From Alphaproteobacteria bacterium (GTDB lineage: Bacteria > Pseudomonadota > Alphaproteobacteria > Micavibrionales > Micavibrionaceae): 18,836 nucleotides of DNA. The DNA lies in assembly GCA_030432775.1 (NCBI GenBank), contig JAUILO010000031.1:1-18836 (forward strand), written 5' to 3'. This document shows, in pieces, positions 1 to 7,710 of the stretch. The notes under the pieces are model-generated. The model saw nothing but the letters and a program-made list of their open reading frames with translations. It did no database searches and was not told where the DNA came from. Position 1 is the first letter of the stretch. Each line of letters opens with the position of its first letter. Position numbers and translations under genes: made by a program.

Positions 1-2027
1 CGTACCAGGTCAATAAAGGTCGTTTGATGGAACGTCTTGGTGAAGTTGGCCGCGAGAAAATCGTTGAAGATATAGCTGAAGTCAGAGACGAATCCGATCG
101 TGATGGTGTTCGCGTTGTTATTGAACTCAAACGCGGTGCAATTGCCGATGTGGTCTTAAACCAGCTCTTCAAGCATACAGCGTTACAAACAAGCTTCCCT
201 GCCAATATGGTGGCGCTAAACTACGGCAAGCCTGAAATGCTTGTCTTACGTGATTTCATCACTGCATTTGTGAAGTTCCGCGAAGAAGTTATCACCAGAC
301 GGACAGTATACGAGTTGGCCAAGGCCCGTGATCGTGCGCATTTATTGGCAGGTCTTGCTGTGGCTGTTGCCAATATTGATGAAATTATTGCGCTGATCCG
401 TAATGCGCCTGATCCGGCGACTGCGCGTGAGCAGCTTCTTGCAAAAAGATGGAATGTGCATGATGTTGCGCCGCTAATCGAATTGATTGATGATCCTGAA
501 TATCCGTTACATGAAGATAATACGTACCAGATGTCTGAGAAACAGGCGCGTGCAATTCTGGAATTACGCTTGCACCGTTTGACGGGTCTTGAACGTGATA
601 AAATCGGCGGCGAGTTAAAAGAAATTACGGATCAGATTGCCGAGTTCCTTAAGATTCTTGCCAGCCATGATCGCCTGCAGGAAGTCATGAAGGAAGAGCT
701 TGTCGAGATTAAGGAAAAATATGCTATTCCGCGCCGTACGCAGATTATCGAAAATGAGTTTGAGGAAGATATCGAGGCGTTGATTCAGCGTGAAGACATG
801 GTTGTGACTATCACAGGTAGCGGCTATATCAAACGTGTTCCACTTGATACATACCGTGCGCAGCGCCGTGGTGGTAAAGGACGATCTGGAACTACACTTA
901 AAGATGAGGATTTTGTAACCGATTTATTCGTTGCCTCTACGCATACGCCGATCTTGTTCTTCACATCTCGTGGTATTGTTCACAAAATGAAGGTCTACCA
1001 ATTGCCGCTTTCAACGCCGCAAGCTCGCGGTAAAGCTATTGTGAATATGTTGCCGCTTGAAAATGACGAAACCGTGTCTGTTTACTTGCGATTGCCGGAA
1101 AACGAAGATCTTTGGGGTGATCTGGACTTGATGTTCGCAACATCCCATGGCTCGGTCAGACGTAATAAGCTTACAGATTTCAAGAATATCCGTTCGAACG
1201 GTTTGATTGCTATGAAGCTTAGTGATGATGAAAGTCTGGTATCTGTGAAGATATGTAAGGAAGAAGAGGATATTATGCTCGCTTCCAAACTTGGCAAGGC
1301 GATCCGATTTAAAGTTGGAGATATTCGTTTATTTGCCGGCCGTACATCAACAGGTGTTCGTGGTATTAAACTGGGCAAGGGCGATGAAGTGATTTCGATG
1401 TCGGTCTTGCGTGGTTTCGAAGCTACAGCGGAAGAGCGTTCGGCGTATCTGAAAGCGGCAAATCTATTGCGCGGCGCAGACGAAGAAGGTTCGGATATTG
1501 ATGATAATGCGCTGGTTAGCCTATCTGAAGAGCGTTTCAAGGAAATGCAGGATGCAGAACAGTTTGTATTGACTGTGACTTCTGGTGGTTACGGCAAGCG
1601 TACATCATCTTATGAATACCGTGTAAGTGGACGTGGTGGTCAGGGTGTAACCAATATGTCTTTGACGAAGAAAAACGGCGGCGAGGTTGCTGCAACATTC
1701 CCTGTTACCGAAGATCACCAGATTATGCTTGTCAGTGATCAAGGGAAACTTATTCGTATTCCTGTTTACAATATTCGTTTCACTGGTCGTTCGGCACAAG
1801 GCGTGACTGTATTCAAGGTTGATAATGACGAAAAAGTTGTATCGGTTGCTTGGTTGATTGAAGAAGATAGCGAAGATGATCTGGAAGCAGAGATTTTAGA
1901 GGCGGACGCACAGGGCGCTGCGCCATCTTCATCTGAGACGAATGTAATCGTTGATGATGCGCATGATCCAGAGGCTGTTGAGGAAGAGCAGGACGATAGT
2001 GAAATAGATGAAGACGATAGCGAATAG
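1..2027 (+). CDS. gyrA: DNA gyrase subunit A, C-terminal three quarters (5' end outside window)
   Basis: GyrA is the DNA-breaking and DNA-wrapping subunit of gyrase (GyrA2GyrB2), which introduces negative supercoils. The reading frame is open from base 3 and starts inside the protein at YQVNKGRLMERLGEV, matching E. coli GyrA roughly from residue 260. The first ~260 residues, including the catalytic tyrosine, are therefore missing from the window. The coiled-coil and tower part is followed by the beta-pinwheel DNA-wrapping domain, whose GyrA box QRRGGKG is encoded at about 861-881. That box separates gyrase from topoisomerase IV ParC. Between two blades (about 1419-1563) lies a ~40-residue polar insert that I recall from alphaproteobacterial GyrA. 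The last ~55 residues are strongly acidic, as is common for GyrA tails. The stop is TAG. No clear intrinsic terminator follows within the 71 bp before the next gene. Confidence 0.98.
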   Translation, partial: YQVNKGRLMERLGEVGREKIVEDIAEVRDESDRDGVRVVIELKRGAIADVVLNQLFKHTALQTSFPANMVALNYGKPEMLVLRDFITAFVKFREEVITRRTVYELAKARDRAHLLAGLAVAVANIDEIIALIRNAPDPATAREQLLAKRWNVHDVAPLIELIDDPEYPLHEDNTYQMSEKQARAILELRLHRLTGLERDKIGGELKEITDQIAEFLKILASHDRLQEVMKEELVEIKEKYAIPRRTQIIENEFEEDIEALIQREDMVVTITGSGYIKRVPLDTYRAQRRGGKGRSGTTLKDEDFVTDLFVASTHTPILFFTSRGIVHKMKVYQLPLSTPQARGKAIVNMLPLENDETVSVYLRLPENEDLWGDLDLMFATSHGSVRRNKLTDFKNIRSNGLIAMKLSDDESLVSVKICKEEEDIMLASKLGKAIRFKVGDIRLFAGRTSTGVRGIKLGKGDEVISMSVLRGFEATAEERSAYLKAANLLRGADEEGSDIDDNALVSLSEERFKEMQDAEQFVLTVTSGGYGKRTSSYEYRVSGRGGQGVTNMSLTKKNGGEVAATFPVTEDHQIMLVSDQGKLIRIPVYNIRFTGRSAQGVTVFKVDNDEKVVSVAWLIEEDSEDDLEAEILEADAQGAAPSSSETNVIVDDAHDPEAVEEEQDDSEIDEDDSE

Positions 2028-2067
2028 ATCTGTTTTTCATAATTGTTGATTTTTTGGACTGTATTTG

Positions 2068-2096
2068 CTAATCCTTTATATCTATAGAAGGATTAG
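2068..2096 (+). promoter_or_regulatory. Perfect 9-bp hairpin enclosing the ribosome binding site of the next gene
   Basis: CTAATCCTT (2068-2076) is exactly complementary to AAGGATTAG (2088-2096) across an 11-nt loop. The loop can add three or four more A-U pairs past one bulged G. The 3' arm contains AAGGA, the only Shine-Dalgarno match for the ATG at 2099, at a 6-nt spacing. In the folded mRNA the RBS is fully paired. There is no T-run after the stem, so a gyrA terminator is a poorer reading. Regulation of translation by opening of this hairpin (temperature, ligand, sRNA) is inference. Confidence 0.6.
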
Positions 2097-2098
2097 TT

Positions 2099-3124
2099 AT
2101 GGAAGCGCCACACCATCTCATTGGAGATTACCAGCCTTTTACCGGGCCTATCGCACAAATTTTTGATTTGTGTAGCGGTAGCATTGGCGCTTCTTTGTAT
2201 ATTAATGACGGTCAGGGGCGGGCTTTTTCTGTGGCAAATGTCATCACGGAAGAAAAAAATCCGAGTGTTCCGGATCTTGTTCATCTTCGAAAGCTGGCTC
2301 CTGATGAAAGCGCCGCTGTGCATTCTCTTTTTGATCGCAAACCTTATGATGGGCAAAGTTATATGATGCCTGAGCATGATTGTTTTCATATGGTCGCGCC
2401 AGATGGTATGTCGGTTCTTCAAATTGTATACCCACATGGGCAACAGACAACAACTCCTGTCAATGATCCGGCTATTCAGGCAATGGCGCATGAGCTATTT
2501 GATAAAGCAGGTGCTTTAACGCGGTTATTCGGCAGCGAAGTCGACCGTGTTTTTGATGCGCGTAACTCTTATGAACCAAATTCCATTTTGATGTATGTCG
2601 ATGTGACAGGATTTTCCAAGATGTCGCGTATTCTGGGGCAAAAAATATCGCATACAGCTATGGCTGCGCTCCATGAAGATTGTATCGAGCCATTTACCCG
2701 TGAATTTGGCGCGGAAATATTCCGCTCTCCAGAGGGGGATGGTATATGGGTGGGGTTCCCTAGGGAGCATAATGAAAGCATTGCGGATACGCTGAACAAT
2801 AAGGCTGTTCCGATGAGTGCCAAGATTATTGAGGCTTATGAAACTATGATGGGTAAAAAGGAACTCTCGGGTTACCCGCTTAAGGTTGCACTCGTGGCTT
2901 CTGAGTTAGAGCAAGCTGTGCAAGGTAGTTTGTTTCACTCGCATATTGTTCATCGCGGCTACGGATTTATCACGGCGACCGAACTTGCCGAGCGGGCGAG
3001 TTTACACCAGCGTTCGACAAATATGAGCAGTGTTGTGGCTTTGGATGATATGACAGCCAGCTTTATTGACAGATCTCGTTTCCACTACAATCCTTCCAGT
3101 AATCTCCTTAAATCGACCATTTAG
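2099..3124 (+). CDS. Class III nucleotidyl cyclase-like protein, probably degenerate
   Basis: This 341-residue protein has an unrecognised N-terminal half (about 1-155) and a C-terminal half resembling the class III adenylate/guanylate cyclase homology domain. The first metal-binding stretch reads YVDVTGFSKM (D168) and the second EGDGIWVGF (D214), the usual 'D-hydrophobic-x-GF' and 'GDG...F' pair. The later helix that normally carries Asn and Arg for ribose and transition-state binding (family pattern N-x-A-x-R) reads FITATELAERAS, and neither residue is obvious. The lysine just before the second Asp is also absent. It may be a weak or non-catalytic nucleotide sensor rather than an active cyclase. 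There is no signal peptide or membrane segment, so it is probably cytoplasmic. The start is fixed by AAGGA 6 nt upstream, which sits in a hairpin. The GC-poor 3' flank suggests a single-gene unit. Confidence 0.6.
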   Translation: MEAPHHLIGDYQPFTGPIAQIFDLCSGSIGASLYINDGQGRAFSVANVITEEKNPSVPDLVHLRKLAPDESAAVHSLFDRKPYDGQSYMMPEHDCFHMVAPDGMSVLQIVYPHGQQTTTPVNDPAIQAMAHELFDKAGALTRLFGSEVDRVFDARNSYEPNSILMYVDVTGFSKMSRILGQKISHTAMAALHEDCIEPFTREFGAEIFRSPEGDGIWVGFPREHNESIADTLNNKAVPMSAKIIEAYETMMGKKELSGYPLKVALVASELEQAVQGSLFHSHIVHRGYGFITATELAERASLHQRSTNMSSVVALDDMTASFIDRSRFHYNPSSNLLKSTI

Positions 3125-3148
3125 CGCGGAAAATAAGTATTTTTCGCG
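3125..3148. terminator. Hairpin directly after the cyclase-like stop codon
   Basis: CGCGGAAAATA and TATTTTTCGCG face each other with only AG between, giving 11 pairs with one G-U (a few central pairs would open to form a loop). It begins on the base after the TAG stop. There is no T-run beyond the stem, so it is at best a weak or atypical terminator, though it could stabilise the mRNA 3' end. A TATAAT hexamer follows at 3149-3154, but no matching -35 is visible. Confidence 0.35.
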
Positions 3149-3170
3149 TATAATGCATATTAGAATTTAG

Positions 3171-3195
3171 CAATGTAAAACAATGTATTATACAT
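3171..3195. promoter_or_regulatory. Possible operator: repeated CAATGTA plus palindrome ATGTAT-T-ATACAT
   Basis: CAATGTA occurs at 3171-3177 and again at 3181-3187, exactly 10 bp (one helical turn) apart. The second copy runs into a perfect 6-1-6 palindrome, ATGTAT T ATACAT (3183-3195). It lies just upstream of the promoter candidate at 3201-3229. The AT-rich composition lowers its weight, and a binding protein is not identifiable. Confidence 0.3.
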
Positions 3196-3200
3196 AATGT

Positions 3201-3229
3201 TTGCGCCAAGCCTTATTCTGTGCTAATTC
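3201..3229 (+). promoter_or_regulatory. Candidate sigma70-type promoter for the 69-codon gene
   Basis: TTGCGC (3201-3206), a 17-bp spacer and TAATTC (3224-3229) form a plausible -35/-10 pair about 50 bp before the ATG at 3280. Neither hexamer is a perfect match, so this is tentative. Confidence 0.3.
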
Positions 3230-3279
3230 TGCGGTCATTAAGTATGTGTGAGTATTATTTCTAAAGTGTGGGGTAAATA

Positions 3280-3489
3280 ATGAGTAGACACTATAACACG
3301 CAAAGGGATGACCTTTGTGAAAGCGATATATTTTTAAAACAATTATCATTTGAACGGTGCAAGTTAAGCGTAACGCATTTACGGGCGATCATTCATGTGC
3401 AGATGCTAGAGGCAAATACACATGTGGTAGAAAATTGTCTGGCGTTGCTGGCTTCGCTTGATGACGAATTAAGCAGGTGTTTTGAATAA
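3280..3489 (+). CDS. Small hypothetical protein (69 aa)
   Basis: I do not recognise this protein. It is mostly polar and probably alpha-helical, with two cysteines in the first half (DLCESD, ERCKLS) and one near the end. It has no signal peptide and no membrane segment. A GGGG-type ribosome binding site (gtgGGGtaaATAATG context) lies a few bases upstream of the ATG, and a candidate promoter lies about 50 bp further up. The flanks on both sides are non-coding and AT-rich, so it would be a stand-alone gene. The isolated position with its own promoter-like and RBS-like signals favours a real gene, but its shortness leaves doubt. Confidence 0.5.
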   Translation: MSRHYNTQRDDLCESDIFLKQLSFERCKLSVTHLRAIIHVQMLEANTHVVENCLALLASLDDELSRCFE

Positions 3490-3495
3490 CACAGC

Positions 3496-3515
3496 GTAAA
3501 ATCAGAATATTTTAC
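3496..3515. repeat. AT-rich inverted repeat after the 69-codon gene
   Basis: GTAAAAT (3496-3502) and ATTTTAC (3509-3515) are perfect inverted repeats around a 6-nt loop, seven bases after the TAA stop at 3489. The stem has only two G-C pairs and no T-run follows, so it is a weak terminator candidate or chance. Confidence 0.3.
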
Positions 3516-3601
3516 ACTTCTCATTCTAGCCAATATTAAGATAAGCAGGTACAATCGTATAAGTAGGTTGTTGTTTTTCTTTAATAATAAAGGTTCTCTT
3601 T

Positions 3602-4435
3602 ATGTGGATAGCTATTTGGGCTGCTTTAGCGCTTTTTATTTTAGGCTTCTTTGGTTGGTCGACGTTTACTTTGTTCAAGCAGAAAAAATCCTGGAAGGGG
3701 TTTGCTGACAAATATAAGCTGACTTATCAGCCGACTGGCTTTTTGAACACGCCAACTGTAACAGGACAGATTGAGGATTTTCGCTTCAATATGTTTCCCG
3801 GTACGCAGGAAACGGATGATGTTCGCGGGCAGCGCTATTTAACAGTTATCGAGCTTGAGCTTGGTCCCGGAATGCCTGTGGCAGGTGTACTTGGAACAGG
3901 GGAAATGGCGACCTTTATTAATACGCTTAATTTCCGTGAATCTTATGTCCCGGAACTTAAGGGCTGGAAGCGTGAATATATTGTGCGTACCAGAGATATT
4001 GATGCTCTTAAACAATATTTGACGGATGAGCGCCTGAAGGTTCTTTGTTCTGTTTTTCAGATGAAAAACTCTGTTTCGGTTTACTTGTTTGATAGCGTTG
4101 AAGCTGTTTTACGTATTGAAACTTCGGATCCGTTGGTTGATGCGACGCATCTTGATAAGATTATCAAGACATTGATGGCTGTTTGTAAAAAACTGGCTTA
4201 TAACTCCGGTGCAGAAAACATCAAGACGACGGTTCAGGGCGCGGATGTTGCGCCTGAACCTATCGCGCTTCAATTGGAAGATGATGAAGATACAGGTTTA
4301 TCATTGGCTGATGATGATGCTGTTTCAGAATCTGTTGCTAAGACGAGTGTAGATGAGGGGAAAGCTGAAACGCCAAAATCCGAAGCATCGAAAGCCGAAG
4401 CGCCTAAGGTAAAAGATAAGTCTGATAAATCGTAA
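3602..4435 (+). CDS. Membrane-anchored protein of unknown function (277 aa)
   Basis: The protein opens with one clear membrane helix (about residues 3-24), followed by a basic stretch (KQKKSWKGF) consistent with an N-out/C-in single-pass anchor. The middle (about 30-210) looks like a compact alpha/beta domain, with the motif FPGTQETDDVRGQRYLTVIE and the segment NTLNFRESYVPELKGWKREY. I do not recognise a named family. Residues about 220-277 are low-complexity acidic and then Lys/Ala/Glu-rich (repeats of KSEASKAEAPK type), probably disordered. The start is supported by AAAGG about 9 nt upstream of the ATG. It converges with the alpha-glucosidase gene, leaving only 30 bp between the stop codons. 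It is likely monocistronic, because the 112-bp upstream gap separates it from the preceding small gene. Confidence 0.85.
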   Translation: MWIAIWAALALFILGFFGWSTFTLFKQKKSWKGFADKYKLTYQPTGFLNTPTVTGQIEDFRFNMFPGTQETDDVRGQRYLTVIELELGPGMPVAGVLGTGEMATFINTLNFRESYVPELKGWKREYIVRTRDIDALKQYLTDERLKVLCSVFQMKNSVSVYLFDSVEAVLRIETSDPLVDATHLDKIIKTLMAVCKKLAYNSGAENIKTTVQGADVAPEPIALQLEDDEDTGLSLADDDAVSESVAKTSVDEGKAETPKSEASKAEAPKVKDKSDKS

Positions 4436-4465
4436 GCTATATATACAGCACAAAAAATCATAAGA

Positions 4466-6112
4466 TTAGAACGAATAAGCAAAGGCAAATGGCGGCAATG
4501 TTATTTGTCCGCTGTTATTATGTTGTGGTTTGTTGTGGAAGGTCATCGCTGCTTCTTTTCTGTAAGCGCCAAATTCCATAGTTTTTGTATCGCTTGATAG
4601 GTTGAATATGCAATGTACAATCTTCTCGTCCAGCGATCGGGTGAAGTGCAGCAATTCTTCGTCACCTGTGGCGATGAATTCTATATCACCATCTTTGAAT
4701 ACGGGATGTTTTGTACGCCATTGTAAAAATGCCTTTGTGAAGAGCAGCATACTATCCGGATCGTCCAGCTGCGTGGCGATGGCTTTATCTTTATGGTCTT
4801 GTGGAATAGGTAGCCACGTGCTTTCGGCCTGTGAAAAACCGGCATGTGGTTTTTGCGCATTCCACGGTATGGGTGTGCGGCATCCATCGCGACCTTGCCA
4901 TTCCGGCCATAAATATTTTCCCCATGGATCTTGCAACTGTTCATATGTAATGGCGGCTTCGGTTAGGCCAAGTTCTTCACCTTGATAGATAAAGGCAGTG
5001 CCCTTCAGGCTGCATAGAAGGGCGAAGACCAGTTTTGTGAAGTCTTTATTATGTTCATATCCGTGCTTACAGCCCCAGCGGCTAGCAACCCTGACAACAT
5101 CATGGTTACAAAATGCCCATGACGGATAGCCATCGCCGGGTTGCTCGAAAAATGCACTGACGGCATTTTGAATGAGGGGCGCGGTTAATTTGTCGCCGGT
5201 CATAAGTGCGAAGCTATAGGCTGTGTTTAGTTTGTCATTGCCCGAAGTATAGGCGGCGGCCGCGGCGACGGCGTGATCATCGCCGATTTCGCCTAATGTC
5301 ATTGTTCCCGGATATTCATCCATTAATTTGCGTAAACGCTGCACAAACGCAATGGCTTCAGGTCTTGATTTGTCGTAGATATGCTTTTGCATACTATAAG
5401 GATCAAGTTTTTCGTATTGGGTGGCAGATGACGTGTCCCCGGCATCTTTGGGCGGGTTGTCACGTAGTTCTTTGTCATGATAAATGAAATTGATGACATC
5501 AAGTCTGAAGCCATCAATACCTTTATCCAGCCAAAAACGACATGTATCAATCATCATGTCGCGTACATCAGGATTATGAAAGTTCAGGTCTGGCTGTTCT
5601 GGCAAAAAATTATGCATGTAAAATTCTTCGCGCCTTGTTTCGAATGTCCATGCTTCGCCTCCAAAAAGAGAGCGCCAGTTATTGGGTGGCGTTCCATCTG
5701 GTTTTGGCGGCGCCCAAACATACCAGTCTGCTTTGGGATTGTCTTTGCTTGACCGGCTTTCAATAAACCACGGATGTTCTTTTGATGTATGGCTGAGGAT
5801 AATGTCGATAATGACTTTTATGCCAAGATCGTGGGCTTTGGCCAAGAGTTTGTCAAAATCATCAATTGTTCCGAAGAGGGGCGAGACATCTCTGTAATCA
5901 GAGATGTCATAGCCGAAATCTTTCATAGGGGATTTAAAAAACGGAGAAATCCATAAGCCGTCAACGCCAAGATCTGCAAGGTGTTCCAACTTTTGAGTGA
6001 TGCCCGGTAAATCGCCAATGCCGTCATTATTACTATCGTAAAAGCTGCGTGGATATATCTGGTAAAATACCGCGCCCTTCCACCAGGGGCTATTGGGATT
6101 GTTTCCGGACAT
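4466..6112 (-). CDS. Alpha-glucosidase, GH13 family (GH13_23-like), cytoplasmic
   Basis: The 548-residue enzyme is predicted to hydrolyse terminal alpha-1,4 (or related) glucosidic bonds of maltose-type oligosaccharides. The N-terminus WWKGAVFYQIYPRSF is the classic GH13 opening. The catalytic residues are visible: nucleophile D205 in GFRLDV, acid/base E275 in TLGEIGDD, and transition-state stabiliser D338 in CNHDVVR. Region I reads DIILSHTS with Ser where most GH13 enzymes have Asn. I recall this from the GH13_23 alpha-glucosidases (Halomonas type), which fits the size and lack of a starch-binding domain. There is no signal peptide. It starts 18 bp after the cyclophilin stop, so the two are probably co-transcribed. 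I chose the ATG at 6112, but two TTG codons just upstream (6118, 6115) are possible because the GTGAG RBS is better spaced for TTG 6118. Substrate preference cannot be read from sequence. Confidence 0.92.
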   Translation of the reverse strand: MSGNNPNSPWWKGAVFYQIYPRSFYDSNNDGIGDLPGITQKLEHLADLGVDGLWISPFFKSPMKDFGYDISDYRDVSPLFGTIDDFDKLLAKAHDLGIKVIIDIILSHTSKEHPWFIESRSSKDNPKADWYVWAPPKPDGTPPNNWRSLFGGEAWTFETRREEFYMHNFLPEQPDLNFHNPDVRDMMIDTCRFWLDKGIDGFRLDVINFIYHDKELRDNPPKDAGDTSSATQYEKLDPYSMQKHIYDKSRPEAIAFVQRLRKLMDEYPGTMTLGEIGDDHAVAAAAAYTSGNDKLNTAYSFALMTGDKLTAPLIQNAVSAFFEQPGDGYPSWAFCNHDVVRVASRWGCKHGYEHNKDFTKLVFALLCSLKGTAFIYQGEELGLTEAAITYEQLQDPWGKYLWPEWQGRDGCRTPIPWNAQKPHAGFSQAESTWLPIPQDHKDKAIATQLDDPDSMLLFTKAFLQWRTKHPVFKDGDIEFIATGDEELLHFTRSLDEKIVHCIFNLSSDTKTMEFGAYRKEAAMTFHNKPQHNNSGQITLPPFAFAYSF

Positions 6113-6130
6113 CAACAAGCGTTATCTCAC

Positions 6131-6688
6131 TTATTTTTTGTCAGAAGCGACATCGGCCGCAATACTTGCTTTGATGATTTTATCAGGATTAGCAGGTGGT
6201 TCGCCAAGCTCGATTTGGTCCACAGCATCCATGCCGTCAACTACTTGGCCCCATACGGTGTACTGACCAGTTAGAAATGAACAGCCATCATCATCAAAAC
6301 AGATAAAGAACTGTGAGTTCGCACTATCCGGATTATTTGTACGAGCCATACCAATTGTGCCGCGCTTGTATCTATAACTGTTGAATTCCGCAGGAATATC
6401 AGGGTAGCTTGAACCGCCACTGCCTGTTCCTGTCGGGTCACCAGTCTGTGCCATAAAACCATCAATAACACGGTGGAACACTACGCCGTTGTAAAAACCT
6501 TCGCGTGTAAGAGTTTTGATACGTTTTACATGTTTAGGGGCAATGTCAGGCAACATTTCGATTGTAATACGACCATGATCTATATCCAGATAAAGGATGT
6601 TTTCTAAGTCTTTGCCGGATAGATCGGCTGCGTTTGCTGTGCCCATGATTAATAAACTCCAGATTATGAGAAAGGTTCTTTTTATCAT
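6131..6688 (-). CDS. Periplasmic cyclophilin-type peptidyl-prolyl cis-trans isomerase
   Basis: Cyclophilins catalyse cis-trans isomerisation of X-Pro bonds and assist folding. The 185-residue protein has a typical signal peptide (MIKRTFLIIWSLLIMGTANA, cut predicted after residue 20), so it should act in the periplasm. The core motifs are all present: FHRVIDGFMAQTGD with catalytic R73, GTIGMAR, the SANSQFFI strand, and QYTVWGQVVDGMD. The divergent loop FICFDDDGCSFL contains two cysteines (C130, C136), which could pair in the periplasm (inference). The ATG at 6688 has only a modest GGA-type RBS 8 nt upstream. It is the first gene of a likely two-gene unit with the GH13 enzyme, and it is divergent from the SDR gene across a 199-bp spacer. 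PpiA-like is the obvious naming, but orthology is not shown here. Confidence 0.93.
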   Translation of the reverse strand: MIKRTFLIIWSLLIMGTANAADLSGKDLENILYLDIDHGRITIEMLPDIAPKHVKRIKTLTREGFYNGVVFHRVIDGFMAQTGDPTGTGSGGSSYPDIPAEFNSYRYKRGTIGMARTNNPDSANSQFFICFDDDGCSFLTGQYTVWGQVVDGMDAVDQIELGEPPANPDKIIKASIAADVASDKK

Positions 6689-6887
6689 CTTTCATGTCCA
6701 TTTTTAATTTAAAGATTAGTATCCTGTTTGCCACAGCTGGCTATCGTTAGCAAGGGCTTATAGGACATATTGCCAAACCATACCAAGGGTATTGGTGGGT
6801 AGACGCGCCGCGTATTTTATATTTGCATATAAACCTTTCTGATGTTATGTAAATGATCGTGGTAAGAATATATAACAAGGGCAGTTC
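6689..6887. other. Divergent intergenic region between cyclophilin and SDR genes
   Basis: This 199-bp spacer must hold both start signals. I see ACGCG-C-CGCGT, a perfect GC-rich palindrome (6803-6813), and a hairpin ACCATACC/GGTATTGGT with one bulged T (6777-6796). The + strand RBS AAGGG is just before 6888. No convincing -35/-10 pair could be fixed by eye. Confidence 0.4.
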
Positions 6888-7664
6888 ATGGCAGATCGTT
6901 TGCAAAAAGAATCGGTTCTTATAATTGGCGGTAGCGGTGCTTTGGGCGATGCTTTGGCTCCTAAGCTTGAAAAGCAGGGCTTTCATGTCGTGATCGCAGA
7001 TGTAAACCCTCCCCTTGGTAACCGTTATTACAAATATATGGATGCGACTGATCCTCATTCGATCGATCTTTGCCGCGAGAGTCTAGAGAATGACGGCATA
7101 CGCATTTCTCATGTTGTCGTTGTCGTGGGCGCATTAATTGAAAGCGGCCTGACGGATATGTTTGAAAGCAGCGATGAAGAAATTGATAAAACAATCGAGC
7201 TGAACTTAAAATCTCACTTATATGCTTTGCGTCATCTGGGGCAGCATGTCAGTGAGGGTGAATCCGATAATAAGAGTTTTACGCTTATTTCCTCTATTAA
7301 TGCCCATAACGGTTATAGTATTCCGTTTTACAGCGCGGCCAAAGGTGGATTGCATGGGGTGTTGAAACCGGCGGCAATGAATTTTGGTGCAAGCGGTGTG
7401 CGTATTAATATTGTAACGCCTGGTACTGTGCAGACACCGTCAACACGCGAGCAGCCTAAAAATTATAAAGCCAGAGCAGAGGCTGCGGCATTGGGGCGTT
7501 TATGCAGTGAGGGTGAAGTGGCTGACGGGGTAATGGCCTGTATTAACCTGACCGGCATGACCGGACAGGAAATTGTGATTGATGCGGGGCAGTCAATCAA
7601 CCCGTCGCAGTCTTTATATGATCAGCGCCGTCTTGGTATTGCGCCACAACCCAAGAATAATTAA
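6888..7664 (+). CDS. Short-chain dehydrogenase/reductase (SDR), substrate unknown
   Basis: The 258-residue protein is an NAD(P)-dependent oxidoreductase of the classical SDR type. The cofactor loop is GGSGALGD (residues 14-21), a GGSGxLG variant of the usual TGxxxGxG. D51 in MDATD is placed to contact adenine, N106 is in ELNLKSH, the catalytic Ser is in LISSIN (135/136), and Y148 and K152 form YSAAK. The usual NNAG turn after beta-4 reads VVGAL, which is unusual but tolerated in some divergent members. The C-terminus (GQEIVIDAGQSI) follows the common 'G..i.vDGG' ending. The ATG has AAGGGC 6-7 nt upstream. It is a monocistronic gene facing the bfd-like block. A small hairpin CCTTA-AAA-TAAGG (7681-7693) follows the stop but lacks a T-run. 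The substrate cannot be named. Confidence 0.92.
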   Translation: MADRLQKESVLIIGGSGALGDALAPKLEKQGFHVVIADVNPPLGNRYYKYMDATDPHSIDLCRESLENDGIRISHVVVVVGALIESGLTDMFESSDEEIDKTIELNLKSHLYALRHLGQHVSEGESDNKSFTLISSINAHNGYSIPFYSAAKGGLHGVLKPAAMNFGASGVRINIVTPGTVQTPSTREQPKNYKARAEAAALGRLCSEGEVADGVMACINLTGMTGQEIVIDAGQSINPSQSLYDQRRLGIAPQPKNN

Positions 7665-7710
7665 GCAACAAAATAACTATCCTTAAAATAAGGCGTCTTT
7701 CGACAATATT

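Noticed and set aside
1082..1540. Antisense 152-codon frame opposite gyrA
   Set aside because: Ser/Arg-rich composition and full overlap with conserved gyrA codons mark it as a shadow; no RBS or family.
2068..2096. Intrinsic terminator of gyrA
   Set aside because: The stem is followed by TTATGG, not a T-run, and contains the RBS of the next gene.
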